Shown: positions 21,881 to 34,091 of the stretch, piece after piece | How the letters are laid out: each line of letters opens with the position of its first letter | How positions within the stretch are numbered: the first letter of the stretch is position 1 | Assembly (NCBI RefSeq): GCF_036785885.1 | Contig: NC_092326.1 | Location: forward strand, 7,378,001-7,442,000 | Direction: 5' to 3' | DNA from: Coffea arabica | Lineage: Eukaryota > Streptophyta > Magnoliopsida > Gentianales > Rubiaceae | DNA length: 64,000 bases | Made by a program: the position numbers and the translations under genes | Notes under the pieces: generated by a model | Databases searched by the model: none | What the model was told of the DNA's origin: nothing | What the model saw: the letters and a program-made list of their open reading frames with translations, nothing else

Positions 21881-23604
21881 GGGTGTGTTTGGATCCCTTG
21901 TTTTTTGGGCTGTTTTTCAAAAACTGTTTTTGACATTTATATAATAAAATATACAACAAATATTACAAATTGAAATATTATATAAACACCATATTTATAA
22001 TATTAAAATATTTATAATTAATATTAACGTATATTATATATTTTAAATATTTATATATTATTTGTACATATTATAAATATTTTTATATATTTATATGAAT
22101 TTTATATATTATATAAATTATATATAATATAACATATATTATATATTATATAAATTATATATAATATAACATATATTATATATTATATATATTATACATT
22201 TATATAAATGTACATTTATACATAATATATATTAATGTATATTTATAATATAAATTTATATTATGTATTATATATAATATAATACATTTATACATTTATA
22301 TTAATATACATAATATTAATTTTATATTTATACATAATATTAATACATTTGTACATTTATATTAATTATATTAATACATTTATACTTAATACTAATATAT
22401 ATTAATAAAATTATAATTTATACATTTATATAATATTCATTTGTAATTTATACATTTATAATAATATAGACTTATACGTTTATAAATATATTTATATTAT
22501 GTATTATATATTTTTATGTAAATACATAAATATATTTATTTATAAATGTATTATAATTGCATAAATGTATATTTATATAAAAATATATAATTTATAATTT
22601 ATACATTCATATAATATTCATTTATAATTTATACATTTACAATAATATAAACTTATACATTTATAAATATATTTATATTATGTATTATATATAATATAAT
22701 AAATTTATAATACATTTATATATTTATATATAAATGTATAAATATATTTATTTATAAATGTATAAATATATTTATTTATAAATGTATAAATATATTTATA
22801 TATAAATGTATAAATATATTTATTTATAAATGTATAAATATATTTATTTATAAATGTATAAATATATTTATATATAAATGTATAAATATATTTATATATA
22901 AATGTATAAATATATTTATATATAAATGTATAAATATATTTATTTATAAATGTATAAATATATTTATTTATAAATGTATAAATATATTTATATATAAATG
23001 TATAAATATATTTATTTATAAATGTATAAATATATTTATATATAAATGTATAAATATATTTATTTATAAATGTATAAATATATTTATTTATAAATGTATT
23101 ATAAATGCATAAATGTAGATTTATATAAAAATATAAAAGTTATAAATTGTAATTTATACATTTATGTAATATTCATTTATAATTTATACATTTATAATAA
23201 TATACACTTATATTCATTTATAATTTATACATTTATAATAATATACACTTATAAGTTTATAAATATATTTATATTATGTATTATATATAATATAATACAT
23301 TTATATATATTTTGAGCGAATATATAAATATATTTCTTTATAAATATTTATAAATGTATTATAAATGCATAAATGTATATAAAAATATAAATTATAAATT
23401 ATAAATTATAAAAATACCAAAAAATATGTTTTAGAAATACCTGTAAAAATAATCCAAAAAACATCTACAGTAAAAGTTTTTCGTATAATTTTTGAAAAAT
23501 AACTCCAAAAACAACTAATCCAAACGGACTTGTATTTTAAAAACAAAATGCTACAGTGCTATTTTTGAAAAACAACCCCAAAAACAGCTAATCCAAACGG
23601 AGCC
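21881..23604. mobile_element. AT-rich MITE-like element with terminal inverted repeats
   Basis: The left end GGGTGTGTTTGGAT and the right end (minus strand) GGCTCCGTTTGGAT are imperfect inverted repeats, continuing with GCTGTTTTT...GTTTTTCAAAAA. ATA flanks both ends (21878-21880 and 23605-23607). The related sequence at 58770-58795 is continuous across this point, so it is an empty site that supports the boundaries. The right terminus is duplicated: 'ctaatccaaacgga' occurs at about 23513-23526 and 23589-23602. Interior is nearly pure A+T with no coding capacity. The ends resemble Tourist/PIF-type MITEs, but the superfamily is not certain. Confidence 0.75.
22732..23092. repeat. 24-bp AT minisatellite, 15 units
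   Basis: The unit is AAATGTATAAATATATTTAT plus four bases that come in two forms, TTAT or ATAT. Unit order is T T A T T A A A T T A T A T T. Each unit contains the palindrome ATAAATATATTTAT. Flanking sequence (21940-22730 and 23093-23400) is related, more irregular AT repeat. Confidence 0.9.
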
Positions 23605-23607
23605 ATA

Positions 23608-24111
23608 GAAGTTGCAACATGTATTTGTAATAGTCAGTTGCCCTCACAAAGAAAGAGATCTACAAAAATTTTACAGAGTCTCCCCTATAAATGGGCTAAA
23701 ACTCCCTGTCAAACAATCCAAATTACTGTCATTTCAAATTGCACAAGACGTATTAAAGTACTTTAAATCCATCAATTCGCCTTCAAATAAATCCATTTAA
23801 TTTCATTAACGCCTTCGTGGTTTGGAAGAGCTTTAACAAACTATACTATTTCATTGTTTCGACGTCCATAATATGTAGTTGTAAACTAAAAATTAATATC
23901 GAATGGCTTGTATCGAATTCGAAAGATGGACTTCTGTGGTTTGGACGACGGACTTCCCAACCCAGGTCTCTACGCCTCCCAAGCTTGTGTCACCAACCTT
24001 GTATACACCTATATGAAGCAACAACTGCTCAATATGCAAACCATTTCATATAAGTTATTTGCATCCTGTTTATCTCAATTCATATCTTTTGATGATTACA
24101 AAACAATTGGA
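23608..24111. repeat. MULE-flank repeat, right part
   Basis: 23608-23720 aligns with 58783-58895 and carries hairpin copy D (23672-23710). 23747-24030 is a second diverged copy of the block at 21575-21870. No supported gene; open frames of 62-78 codons lack motifs. Confidence 0.7.
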
Positions 24112-25187
24112 TGTTTCTAATACTTTTTGTAAAGATCCTTTTCAGAAATAAACCAAACAGGTATGTGGAGTTAAAGCAGAAAAAGAAGATCAGAAAGGAA
24201 TGAAGTATGCTGAGGATGATGTCGGACGCACAAAAGGAAAGTATCGGACGTCCGACATTCTTTGAGCATCTTCGGACGAGTAGAGAACTCAGACTCGGAC
24301 GTCCGAAGAAGACAAGCCAGGAGTTACTCTATTACTAATTTGGTTCGGATGCTCAACACCTGTGTATCGGACGTCCGACAAATGTTGCTGATCTTCGGAC
24401 ACAACACTTTGGATGCATCGGCCGTCCGAAGGAATTGAAGAAGAAAAGTCCAAGTATTCATCCTACCCTCGGACGCATGATCGGACGTCCTAAGAGACTC
24501 GAGAAAACTTCCAGAACTCATTTATATCGTTCGGACGCATAAAAACCAAGCATCGGACGTCCGACAGCACCAACGGCTAGTTGACTCTTCAGCTACCTTC
24601 TACCCGTTGACAGCATTAATTGAAGAATTCTCTGGTCTCCTATAAAAGGAACTAAGCCAACCACCTCAGGATAACTTTGTACATCAAGCCTACATCAGAT
24701 TGTGAGTGATTCAAGTGCTAGAATACTCAAAAGAATCATTTGTATTCCTTGCATGTGCAATCTTCGTGTAGCTGTTTTTCAAGTGTGACATAGCTTCTTC
24801 AATAGTGTAGCAAAGAGAGGGTTTGCGACTGTTTGTAAAACTTCCTTGCTTGACCAAGTGTATTTTGGGGCAAGAAGGAAGTGATCCCTTCCTTGTACAC
24901 ATAAGATTGGTTGCAAGTCTATTCAGCTTGAAGTAACTTGGTATATAATAGAGGGTTTCAAACATCAGTTGTGTTTGAAGCTTGGTTTGGCTCTTTACTC
25001 TCATTTACTGCTTTTCTATATAAACTGCTTTTCTCCTCATCTCACTAATACCTGTGCTACTATATTATCTCGTTCATTGAGAAGCATCTTGAAAAAGAAG
25101 GGCTGTCTGTCAAAAAGGTTGAATATTTACTAGCAGGTTTTTGAAAGCCTAATTCACCCCCCTCTTAGGTTGTCCTCGATCCTAATA
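24112..25187 (+). repeat. Sirevirus-like copia 5' LTR (start approximate)
   Basis: The end is placed at 25187 because the primer-binding site follows at 25190. The terminal bases read CCTAATA rather than the usual ...CA. The start is uncertain (TG at 24112 or 24128). It contains palindromes TCGGACGTCCGA upstream of a TATA box (TATAAAAG, 24641-24648). 'ttcacccccctcttagg' near the end is typical of this LTR type. No matching 3' LTR is visible. Confidence 0.7.
24224..24564 (+). promoter_or_regulatory. Array of TCGGACGTCCGA palindromes in the LTR
   Basis: Perfect 12-bp palindromes lie at 24244-24255, 24295-24306, 24367-24378 and 24553-24564. One-base variants lie at 24418-24429 (TCGGCCGTCCGA) and 24481-24492 (TCGGACGTCCTA). 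Between them are half-sites TCGGACG(C/A) or TCGGA at about 24225, 24271, 24345, 24394, 24471 and 24533. Sites alternate half, full, half, full upstream of the TATA box, which suggests a dimeric factor-binding array, though that is inference. Confidence 0.8.
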
Positions 25188-25189
25188 AT

Positions 25190-25201
25190 TGGTATCAGAG
25201 C
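25190..25201 (+). promoter_or_regulatory. Primer-binding site of the Sirevirus-like element
   Basis: TGGTATCAGAGC, complementary to the 3' end of initiator-Met tRNA, 2 nt after the LTR. Confidence 0.95.
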
Positions 25202-25241
25202 TTGGTCTCCTAGAGATTAAGCTCAAGCGGCTTGGAGTAAG

Positions 25242-26957
25242 ATGACAACCAGTCATGCTATGTTTGTTGAGGGGCAATCTGTTACTAGGCCTCCCATGTT
25301 TACTGGTTCCAATTATGTTAGCTGGAAAGAAAGAATGATTATCTTCTTGCAATCCATTGATATTGAGCTATGGTTTATTGTGAATGAAGGACCGCATGAT
25401 GCTAACTTTCTTGATGCAGAAACAGGTTTATTGCGGCCAAAAACGAGAGCTGAGATGAATGCTCAAGACAGAACCAATCTCACATTGAATGCCAAAGCCA
25501 TGAATGTTCTTTACAGTGCCTTAGACTCAAATGAGTCAATTAGAGTAAAAGGGTGTAAATCTGCCAAAGAAATGTGGGATAAGTTAAGAGAAATTCATGA
25601 GGGCAGCGACAACGTAAGAGAACAGAAAAAGTCCATTCTGGTCACCAAATATGAATCTTTTAAGATGGAGCCTCATGAGAACATCGACAAAATGTATTGT
25701 AGATTCAATGATCTGATCAAGGATTTAGAGGTACTCGAGAAGGAATACTCTCTAGGTGAAAAGAACAGAAAAATTCTGAATGCTCTATCAAAGGATTGGG
25801 AAATCAAAGTAACTGCTATAGAGGAAGCTAAGGATTTAAATTCCTTATCCATTGAATCTCTGATTAACTCTCTAACTTCCTATGAACTGAAGCTTAAATC
25901 TAAGTTGCAGGAAGAAGAAGACACAAAAGGAAGGAAGAGTATTGCTCTGAAAACGTCACAAGATGAAGATGAAACAGCCTCACTGGATGAAAATGACTTG
26001 GATGGTGATGATAGTGACATTGCACTCATCACAAGAGGCTTCAAAAGATTTCTTAATAAGAGAAGATTCAGGAAAGGCGGATCCAGCAATTCCTTCCAGA
26101 ATCAGACTAATGACTTCAGGAATAGAGGGAAACTAGAGTTCAACAAGAAGCAGAATGATAAATGCTTTGAATGTGGCCAACCTGGACACTATGCAAATGA
26201 GTGTCCAATGAAGAAAAAGAAGGAAAACAAGATTGAACGAAAACCAAAGTTCAACAATTTCCAGATTACCTGGAATGATTGCAACTCAGAAGGCGAAGTT
26301 GAAGAAGAAGAGGAATCTGCTCAAGTAGCTTTCATGGCCATTGGAGATGAAGAGGTAACACAATGCAACTCTCAAATCAATAGTGATAGTGAATCTGATG
26401 ATGATGTCAATTCTTTTCTAGAAAAAATGCATGACAGCTTGAAAGAATCCTATGCTAAAAACAAAGAACTGAAGCAAAAAATCAGCTTTCTAATACAAGA
26501 CAATGCAAATCTTTTTCGACAAAACAAATGCCTTAAGCATGAAAATGATAACCTGAAAAGGACTGAAACTGATGCGATTGCTGAACTTTACAAAAAGAAA
26601 AATTACTGTGACTTACTCAACAGTGAGCAATGCAGCCTGAGAAAAAGGATGGATGATTTATGTAAATTGTTACATCATGTGAAACAGAATCATCTTCAAA
26701 AAATTGACACTGTACCTTATGTTAATACTCATCGAATAAGACTGAACCAAAATACAAATGAGTTTGCTATCCACAGAAGAAGGCAAGTCAGATTCATCAA
26801 ACCTGTTCATTTGATTAATCCTATGTCAATGTGCAACTTTTGTTATCAATCTGGCCACATGTACAGCAACTGTCATGTTAAGAAAAATATGAGGAATGGG
26901 ATGAGATGCATGTGGATAGTCAAACATAAGACTAACTCTCAAGGACCCAACATGTAA
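25242..26957 (+). CDS. gag: Sirevirus-like Gag (copy 1)
   Basis: 571-residue capsid and nucleocapsid protein. ATG 25242 is chosen as the first ATG after the primer site, 40 nt downstream. The start MTTSHAMFVEGQSVTRPPMF leads into the UBN2/Gag region (YVSWKERMIIFLQSID, AKEMWDKLREIHEGSD, YCRFNDLIKDLEVL). An acidic stretch (about 245-262) precedes a CCHC knuckle CFECGQPGHYANEC (308-321). A long Lys/Asn-rich coiled coil (about 395-465) and a second knuckle CNFCYQSGHMYSNC (531-544) follow. Large size, coiled coil and two knuckles are the mark of Sireviruses. It ends at TAA 26955-26957; the pol frame is in the same register. Confidence 0.93.
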   Translation: MTTSHAMFVEGQSVTRPPMFTGSNYVSWKERMIIFLQSIDIELWFIVNEGPHDANFLDAETGLLRPKTRAEMNAQDRTNLTLNAKAMNVLYSALDSNESIRVKGCKSAKEMWDKLREIHEGSDNVREQKKSILVTKYESFKMEPHENIDKMYCRFNDLIKDLEVLEKEYSLGEKNRKILNALSKDWEIKVTAIEEAKDLNSLSIESLINSLTSYELKLKSKLQEEEDTKGRKSIALKTSQDEDETASLDENDLDGDDSDIALITRGFKRFLNKRRFRKGGSSNSFQNQTNDFRNRGKLEFNKKQNDKCFECGQPGHYANECPMKKKKENKIERKPKFNNFQITWNDCNSEGEVEEEEESAQVAFMAIGDEEVTQCNSQINSDSESDDDVNSFLEKMHDSLKESYAKNKELKQKISFLIQDNANLFRQNKCLKHENDNLKRTETDAIAELYKKKNYCDLLNSEQCSLRKRMDDLCKLLHHVKQNHLQKIDTVPYVNTHRIRLNQNTNEFAIHRRRQVRFIKPVHLINPMSMCNFCYQSGHMYSNCHVKKNMRNGMRCMWIVKHKTNSQGPNM

Positions 26958-26993
26958 AGGGTACCAAGTATTATCTTGTGGGTTTGTGTGTAG

Positions 26994-29900
26994 GTGAACC
27001 AGGATTACAGTGCTAAAGGATCAAAATGGTTCATTGATAGTGGATGTTCAAGACATATGACTGGTGATGCGTCACAATTTATTAAACTCAAGCAAAAAGC
27101 AAGTGGAAAGGTAACTTTTGGAGATGATAACAAAGCCAAAACTGTTGGCATTGGCGATGTTGGTAAGAATGATCAAACTTTTATTCACAATGTTCTTCTT
27201 GTTGATAATTTGAGCTACAATCTGTTAAGTGTTAGCCAATTGTGTGATAGGAATCTGTTTGTATTATTCAAAAAGCTTGAATGTCTTATATTTGACTCAA
27301 AGTTCAACATTATTTTCAAAGGAAAAAGAGTTAATGATGTCTACGTTGTGTATCTTGAAAATTTTGATTCCTCATATCTCAAATGTCTCAAAGTAGCAAA
27401 TGAGGACCCATGGTTATGGCATAGAAGGTTGTGTCACTTCAATATGGACTTGCTGAAAGAAATTTCTAAAAAGGAACTTGTTAGAGGTCTTCCAAAAATC
27501 AGATTTGAAAAAGACAGAATCTGTGATGCATGCCAATTTGGAAAACAAGTCAAGGTCTCTTTTAAACCTAAGAAATGTGTTTCCACTTCAAAACCACTTG
27601 AACTTCTGCACCTTGATCTATTTGGCCCTACACAGACTGCAAGCCTTGGTGGTAAGAGATATTGTTTTGTGATTGTTGATGACTTCTCTCGATATACTTG
27701 GGTAATATTCCTTGCTCATAAAGATGATGCCTTTAAGAATTTTACCTCATTATTTGCTAAAGTACAAAATCTGCTTGGCTTGAAAATTGTTAGAATTAGA
27801 AGTGATAATGGGACAGAATTTAAGTTCTGTGGTTTTCCAGAATTCTGTGATCACAATGGTATTACCCATGAATTCTCTATTGCTAGAGTTCCTCAACAGA
27901 ATGGAGTTGTAGAAAGAAAAAATAGAACTCTCCAAGAGGCTGCTAGAACCATGCTTAGTGAATGCAATTTACCAAAATATTTTTGGGCTGAAGCCATAAA
28001 CACAGCTTGCTATACCATGAATAGAATTCTTCTAAGACCAATTTTGAACAAAACTTCCTATGAGCTCATGTATGATAAAAAGCCAGTAGTCAGCTACTTC
28101 AAAGTATTTGGTTGTAAGTGTTTCATTTTGAATATCAAGGAACATCTTGGAAAGTTTGACAAGAAATCTGATGAAGGAATTTTCTTGGGATATTGTGAAA
28201 ACAAAAGAGGTTTCAGAGTTTATAATCGTAGAACATTGATTATAGAGGAGGCTATACACATTACTTTTGATGAATCTAATGGTGACATTTCTATGAGTTG
28301 TGGTGATGATGATGACACAGGTGTTCAAGAAGGACTAAAGAAACTAGCAATCAATGACCATGACTCTGCTTCACCAGAAACTGATTCAAAGGATAATGAT
28401 GCTCAGATCAGTCCAGCTGAAGAAGTGAATAATAGAGATACCACTACTCCTAATGATCTTCCAAGAGCCTGGAAATTTGCTCATAATCATCCCAGGGAGC
28501 TCATAATTGGTGATCCTTCTGAAAAGGTCAGGACTCGTTCCTCTAGACACCTGGTAGATAATCTTGCTTTTGTATCACATTTTGAACCAAAAAATGTTGT
28601 TGATGTTTTGAATGATGAGCACTGGATTTTAGCTATGGAAGAAGAGTTAATCCAATTTGAAAGAAACAAAGTCTGGACTCTGGTTGCCAGACCACAAGGC
28701 CATCCTATCATTGGCACAAAATGGGTGTTTAGAAACAAATTGAATGATAAAGGGGAGATTGTTAGAAACAAGGCTAGACTGGTGGCTAAAGGATACACTC
28801 AAGAAGAGGGAATAGACTTTGATGAGTCTTTTGCACCAGTAGCCAGGCTGGAATCCATAAGAATGTTTTTAGCATTTGCATGTTTCAAGAATTTTAAATT
28901 ATTTCAAATGGATGTTAAGAGTGCTTTCTTAAATGGATTTATAGATCAAGAAGTCTATGTTGACCAACCACCTGGCTTTGAAAATGTATCTTATCCAAAT
29001 CACGTGTTTAAACTCTCAAAAGCTTTATATGGATTAAAGCAAGCTCCTAGAGCATGGTATGAACGTCTGAGTGGATTTCTGATTGAAAATGGTTTTAAAA
29101 GAGGCATTGTAGACACTACACTTTTTACAAAACAAAGCTCACAAGATCTTTTGATAGTGCAAATATATGTGGATGATATCATATTTGGTGCTACTAATGA
29201 AAATTTGTGCAAGGATTTTTCCATCATCATGCAAAAAGAATTTGAAATGAGCATGATGGGAGAACTGAATTTCTTCCTTGGACTCCAAGTGATTCAAACC
29301 CATGATGGAACATTTATAAATCAAACAAAATACACCATGGAGTTGCTGAAAAGATTCAAAATGGAGGATTCAAAGCCTGTTGGGACACCTATGTGCACCT
29401 CTACCAAACTAGACAAAGATGAGGAAGGTATTAAAGTTGAGGAGAAGAAGTACAGAGGTATGATTGGAAGTTTACTTTATTTAACTGCTAGTAGGCCTGA
29501 CATCATGTTTGCTGTGTGTTTATGTGCTCGATTTCAATCCTGTCCAAAGGAATCACACTTGAATGCAGTAAAAAGAATCTTGAGATATCTTAAAGGAACC
29601 TTAAATTTTGGCTTGTGGTATCCAAAATGTTATGAACTTTCTTTGTGTGGATTTTCTGATGCTGATTTTGGAGGTTGTAAAATAGATAGAAAAAGTACTA
29701 CTGGTATATGCAACTTTCTTGGAAATTGCTTGGTCTCTTGGTTTAGTAAAAAACAAAATGCTATCTCACTGTCCACTACTGAAGCTGAGTATGTTGCTGC
29801 TGGTGCTTGTTGTGCTCAATTGTTGTGGATGAAAAACACACTAAATGATTTCGGTTTAGTGTATGAATGTGTACCCATGTACTGTGACAACACCAGTGCA

Positions 29901-30113
29901 ATTAATCTAACAAAAAATCCCATTCAACACTCTAGGACTAAGCACATTGATATTAAGCATCATTTCATTCGCGATCTTGTCTCAAAGGGGATAATCCGTG
30001 TTGAGTTTGTTTGTTCTAAAGAACAGATCGCTGATATACTCACAAAAGCTCTTCCGCTAGATCAATTTGTGTTTTTGAGGACCAAATTGGGTGTTACAGA
30101 AAAAATGTTCTGA
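26994..30113 (+). CDS. pol: Sirevirus-like Pol (copy 1)
   Basis: 1,039 codons in the same register as gag but separated by TAA (26955) and a second stop TAG (26991-26993). The first codon, GTG, is only the first sense codon, not a proven start. Order: protease [11 protein letters not shown] (14-24); GAG-pre-integrase [11 protein letters not shown]; integrase acidic residues in [16 protein letters not shown] and [10 protein letters not shown]; reverse transcriptase [26 protein letters not shown] and YVDD (725-728, 29166-29177); RNase [21 protein letters not shown] and YCDNTSAI. All motifs are intact. Expression would need read-through of two stops or separate initiation, so the copy may be dead. 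The duplication junction lies 38 nt beyond its end. Confidence 0.93.
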   Translation: MNQDYSAKGSKWFIDSGCSRHMTGDASQFIKLKQKASGKVTFGDDNKAKTVGIGDVGKNDQTFIHNVLLVDNLSYNLLSVSQLCDRNLFVLFKKLECLIFDSKFNIIFKGKRVNDVYVVYLENFDSSYLKCLKVANEDPWLWHRRLCHFNMDLLKEISKKELVRGLPKIRFEKDRICDACQFGKQVKVSFKPKKCVSTSKPLELLHLDLFGPTQTASLGGKRYCFVIVDDFSRYTWVIFLAHKDDAFKNFTSLFAKVQNLLGLKIVRIRSDNGTEFKFCGFPEFCDHNGITHEFSIARVPQQNGVVERKNRTLQEAARTMLSECNLPKYFWAEAINTACYTMNRILLRPILNKTSYELMYDKKPVVSYFKVFGCKCFILNIKEHLGKFDKKSDEGIFLGYCENKRGFRVYNRRTLIIEEAIHITFDESNGDISMSCGDDDDTGVQEGLKKLAINDHDSASPETDSKDNDAQISPAEEVNNRDTTTPNDLPRAWKFAHNHPRELIIGDPSEKVRTRSSRHLVDNLAFVSHFEPKNVVDVLNDEHWILAMEEELIQFERNKVWTLVARPQGHPIIGTKWVFRNKLNDKGEIVRNKARLVAKGYTQEEGIDFDESFAPVARLESIRMFLAFACFKNFKLFQMDVKSAFLNGFIDQEVYVDQPPGFENVSYPNHVFKLSKALYGLKQAPRAWYERLSGFLIENGFKRGIVDTTLFTKQSSQDLLIVQIYVDDIIFGATNENLCKDFSIIMQKEFEMSMMGELNFFLGLQVIQTHDGTFINQTKYTMELLKRFKMEDSKPVGTPMCTSTKLDKDEEGIKVEEKKYRGMIGSLLYLTASRPDIMFAVCLCARFQSCPKESHLNAVKRILRYLKGTLNFGLWYPKCYELSLCGFSDADFGGCKIDRKSTTGICNFLGNCLVSWFSKKQNAISLSTTEAEYVAAGACCAQLLWMKNTLNDFGLVYECVPMYCDNTSAINLTKNPIQHSRTKHIDIKHHFIRDLVSKGIIRVEFVCSKEQIADILTKALPLDQFVFLRTKLGVTEKMF

Positions 30114-33100
30114 GTCTTATTTCCAGACAATCCTTATCGGACGTCCGATGAAACAAAGAGCCACAACTAGCGTTAGACTAGTGTGGATTCAGGACATGGA
30201 TCACAACTAGCGTTGGACTAGTGTGGTGACGTCACACATTGATTTATAACTAATTAATCATGTAAAACTAATAAAAAGCAAATAAACACATAATATCACA
30301 TAAACACATAACACATAATCATAATATATAGATGCAAGGCCTTAAGAAAGCGAATAACACGTAACACATAAGCATGCAAAAACACACAAGGCAAATAAAG
30401 CAAATAAAACCCTAACTATTACATTTGGGGGGCCCTAACTACAATCTAAGACGGGGAAGGAATAAAATAAATAAATTCCTAACTATTACAAATTTTGCGT
30501 TTCAATGCCTTTCAAATAATCAAAATTGAACTAAAATTGAAACAAATAAAGCAAATAAATAAATAAATGAAATAGAAACATTCAAAAGGCATGCAATTAA
30601 GCACGTAAAGTCACATAAGGGCACATATGGTTAAGTAAAGTTAAAATAAGGGATAGAGCGTACCTCCCTTGAGTTGGTGCCCTAATGAAACGAAATTACT
30701 TATTTACCCTCCAAAAACAAAGAAAAGGTCAATGCATCACTTTAATTAACAAATAATCAGATAAAATGGAAATAAATAGGAAATTGAATCACTCAAGGCA
30801 TTCAAATAAACTAAACAACCTATATTCATCAAATTGAAACAAACAAGGACCCATTTGAAAGAATTAAAGAAGTTCGAGGGATCAATTTATTATTATTACA
30901 AATATTAAGGGTCCAAAAAGAAATAAATTAAGATTAAGGGCTTAAGGTGAAACCTACCAATCAAATGATAAGGCTCACAAAAACAAATAAAATCCCATTT
31001 GCTACAATTAAACAACAAAATACCCAAAATTTCACTAGGAATCCAAATCAAAACTAAAATCTAGAAAAAGTTCTTAAAACCTTCAAATTCATCCTAAAAT
31101 TCATGAAGAATCTGTCCATAAATCACATGAAAGCATACCAAGGAAAAATAACATGTTAAAGGGACAAAATTGATTTATCTTTTCAATCTTATGGGCCATA
31201 GTAGCATTAGTTAGAAACAACAGGGAGCAAAGTGCAATTCTTGGAAGATTTTCATGCAAAATGCATGCAAATGCTACGAATGAAACAAGTTTCTGCAATT
31301 ACTTTCCTATGTTATGAAGCTACAGCAACCGAGAATGAGTAGGTATTTTTCAACCAAACATCAAAGCTTTAGACTAAGTAACAACTACATAACTACCATA
31401 ATCCAAACGAGCAAAAAACATAGAAGAAAACCATGCAAACTCTTAAGAAACTTTCGTGCAGGCTTACGAATGAAACTGCTGCAACATTCAATTGCAGTTT
31501 GAGAGTTTGTCGTCCAAAAATTGTGTAAAGTAAATCTTTGACATCCAATATCCTTTTAACATAAGATCTAAATCAGCTATCTCAACAAGATGAGATGAGA
31601 ATGTGAACTAATATCCAGCAAATGAGAGAAAGAATCACCGAAAAGCAAAGGAAAAACTAAATGCAACTTTCTGTACTTCTCTCTTTTGCTAGTTTCTGCT
31701 GCAAATTTGCAGCTCAACCCTGCTCTAATAATTTCATACAAACATTTGAACCAAGCCTATTATTTCATCCACCAAAACCCACCCAAACCTCAACTCATCA
31801 TCAAGGAGTAATATTAACACACAAGAGAGAAGCTTTTAACGTGAAAAAACCAGATTATAAACCCAGGTTCATTCAACAAGATTTTCCCACAGGTTTCTGG
31901 GTTTGCCGTGGAAGCTTTATTAACACACATCGCACCATGAAGAACAAGGCAATCGAATCAAAAATCAATCAAAACTCCTAACAAGATCATCCAAAACATC
32001 CACACAGATCCATATTCTCAATTTGAAGATAACAGACTCTTAAACAAACTAATGAACATGAAGAAAGGAAATGACAGCAACGAAAATAACAAACATGCGT
32101 AGCTAAAGAGACTTGAATCTGTTGGATCCTTAATCCAACATTGGACTTATATGTGAATAATTATATATTGCAAACTGTCAATTAAGGTTAAACCCAATTA
32201 AAGTGATCAAATATAGTTTGGGTTTATTGTATCTAATAGGATGTGGGCCCTTTAATGTGTAGAAACTTATGGGCTCCTATTTCAATGATGGGCTGAAATA
32301 GGGCTCCAAAAGATAACAGGAATATTACCTATAAATAGGGTTATGGTCCCCAGGTCACAGGTATCGTTTTAGTTGTCGTATTTCCTAATACCACAATATA
32401 CCCCTTCCCTGATATCCCATCGTCAGGAAAGATACCAGAGAGAAACTAAAGGCCTCTCTCAAAGGATCGGTGAATACCTGTTGACCTGGAAGGCCACCCC
32501 AAATCTCTAGGGATTCAAGTATCAAGTTTATCAATATGGATTCAGGTACGCTTCCACTATTTTACAGTTAATGTATTTCTTAATAATCACCATATAGATC
32601 TTGGGTTTAATAGGTGATGGTTTTCACCAGTGGTTAGATTTAAATAACCACCCTAACAAGTGGTATCAGAGCCCATATGATTGATTATTGGGAAATAATT
32701 TAGATTTAGTAATTTGTGTATACAGATACCGTTCATGTTGTGTGAATTGGCTTGTCCTGAATATTGTTAGTTTTGTCTCTAGTGCTTTGGTCATAGTTAT
32801 TCCATGCTTCTGGTTTTTTTTTTATTCACGGAAACCTTGGTCAAACACTATTCTGCTCATGATTGTTGGAATATGGATTCAGGAGCTAATTCACGGACAA
32901 TATTACATATTATTTTGGTTACATGAATTCTTCATCCGATTGCATGCTTGTGATGATGTAAGCTATTTTGTTTTCTGGCCACGGGAAGTCCCTTGTCCTT
33001 TTCTCCACCATTATGGACAAGTTAATTTTGTCTTAACAATTTCACAATTCATGGTCTTGTTTGCTTCCACGGCTTGAATAAGGTGCTTCGTACTTTGACT

Positions 33101-33674
33101 TTCGATGGTAGCAAGGTCATTGCTTTCATGGTCCCAGTGTCATTCACATGTATTGAATCAAGTATGAAATTCATGTACTGGTCTTCCATTATTTCTTTAT
33201 GAGATTTTAAGTTGGTCGATTGTCTAATTGCCTAATTAATTGTTTATATCGCTGGAATTCAATTATGGGTATGCCTTTGGTTATAAAATTAGGACAATTA
33301 ACTCGAATTTTTGACTTGTTTTTCTTATTTAAGAGCCAATACATATATTTTTTATGTTAAGGATATTAGGGTTTCTTTAATTTAAATGAGCCCTAATAAA
33401 GTTAAATAGGACATTTAAGCCCTATAAAATTCATATGTGTGGCCCATTAAATATGTAGTTTTTTTTTTATAAAGTACTTATGGATTTCAAGAAAATTTTT
33501 GGGCTTAAATGTTAATTTTGGGTCAAATTATGGATATGGACCTTTGGTCCAATAAGTCATGATTTAATTTGATTGATTTGACCATATTTGATCACGTTTT
33601 GACCAAAGTTGACTTTGATTAAAATTTTTTGTTTAATTTAGATAATTTTAAATTCGAATATTGGTATGATTATA

Positions 33675-34010
33675 TATATTTTGGAATAAATTAATTGAAA
33701 TAATATGCCACCAAAGTGACCTCTATTATGGAAATTAATTTATTTTAAAATATAATTAGTTGGGCACTAGTAATTTTATGAATATTGATCGGCCCAAAGG
33801 AAGGTCAATATTTAATGAAATTACATGTGCACTCGTTGTAATAAATACGTGATAATTATTTGGATTTTACATGTGATTTATAAATTGGCCCAAAGGAAAA
33901 TTTATTTTCGACATGTTATTATTATCAGTATTTATTACTGCACCAAGATATCACTCAGAAGTTAATATTTTTGTCCAAAGACAAAATATTAATGGAATAT
34001 CGGTATCTTG
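33675..34010 (+). ncRNA. CAAA-tetraloop hairpin cluster (copy 2)
   Basis: The four hairpins correspond to 33675-33754, 33770-33824, 33827-33943 and 33944-34010. Sequence is unchanged from copy 1. Confidence 0.8.
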
Positions 34011-34091
34011 AGATGGGACTACTATTATTTGAATTTATTATTGTTTTGATTTATGTGAGCTTGTTTTAATTATGTTATGTTTTCTGTTCAG

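Larger units (their letters stand above)
2569..30151 (+). repeat. 27,583-bp direct tandem duplication, copy 1
   Basis: Every feature from 2569 onward reappears 27,583 bp later with the same sequence wherever I compared it. This includes all long reading frames, both copia LTRs with their mutual differences, and the order of variant units in an AT-rich minisatellite. Base 2568 (g) differs from 30151 (a), which fixes the left edge. Base 30153 (a) differs from 57736 (t), which fixes the right edge. One base (30152) is shared at the junction. It is a very recent duplication or an assembly artefact. Confidence 0.95.

Noticed and set aside
22732..23092. Regular 24-bp units that could suggest a CRISPR array
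   Set aside because: Units are contiguous with no unique spacers, nearly pure A+T, and the genome is a plant: it is a minisatellite.
23094..23315. 73-codon Ile/Tyr/Asn-rich frame
   Set aside because: Translation of AT-repeat DNA, not a gene.
26954..26993. A GT...AG interval (GTAAAG...TGTGTAG) that would remove both stops between Sirevirus gag and pol
   Set aside because: It is 40 nt, far below plant intron size, and removing it would shift the frame out of pol.
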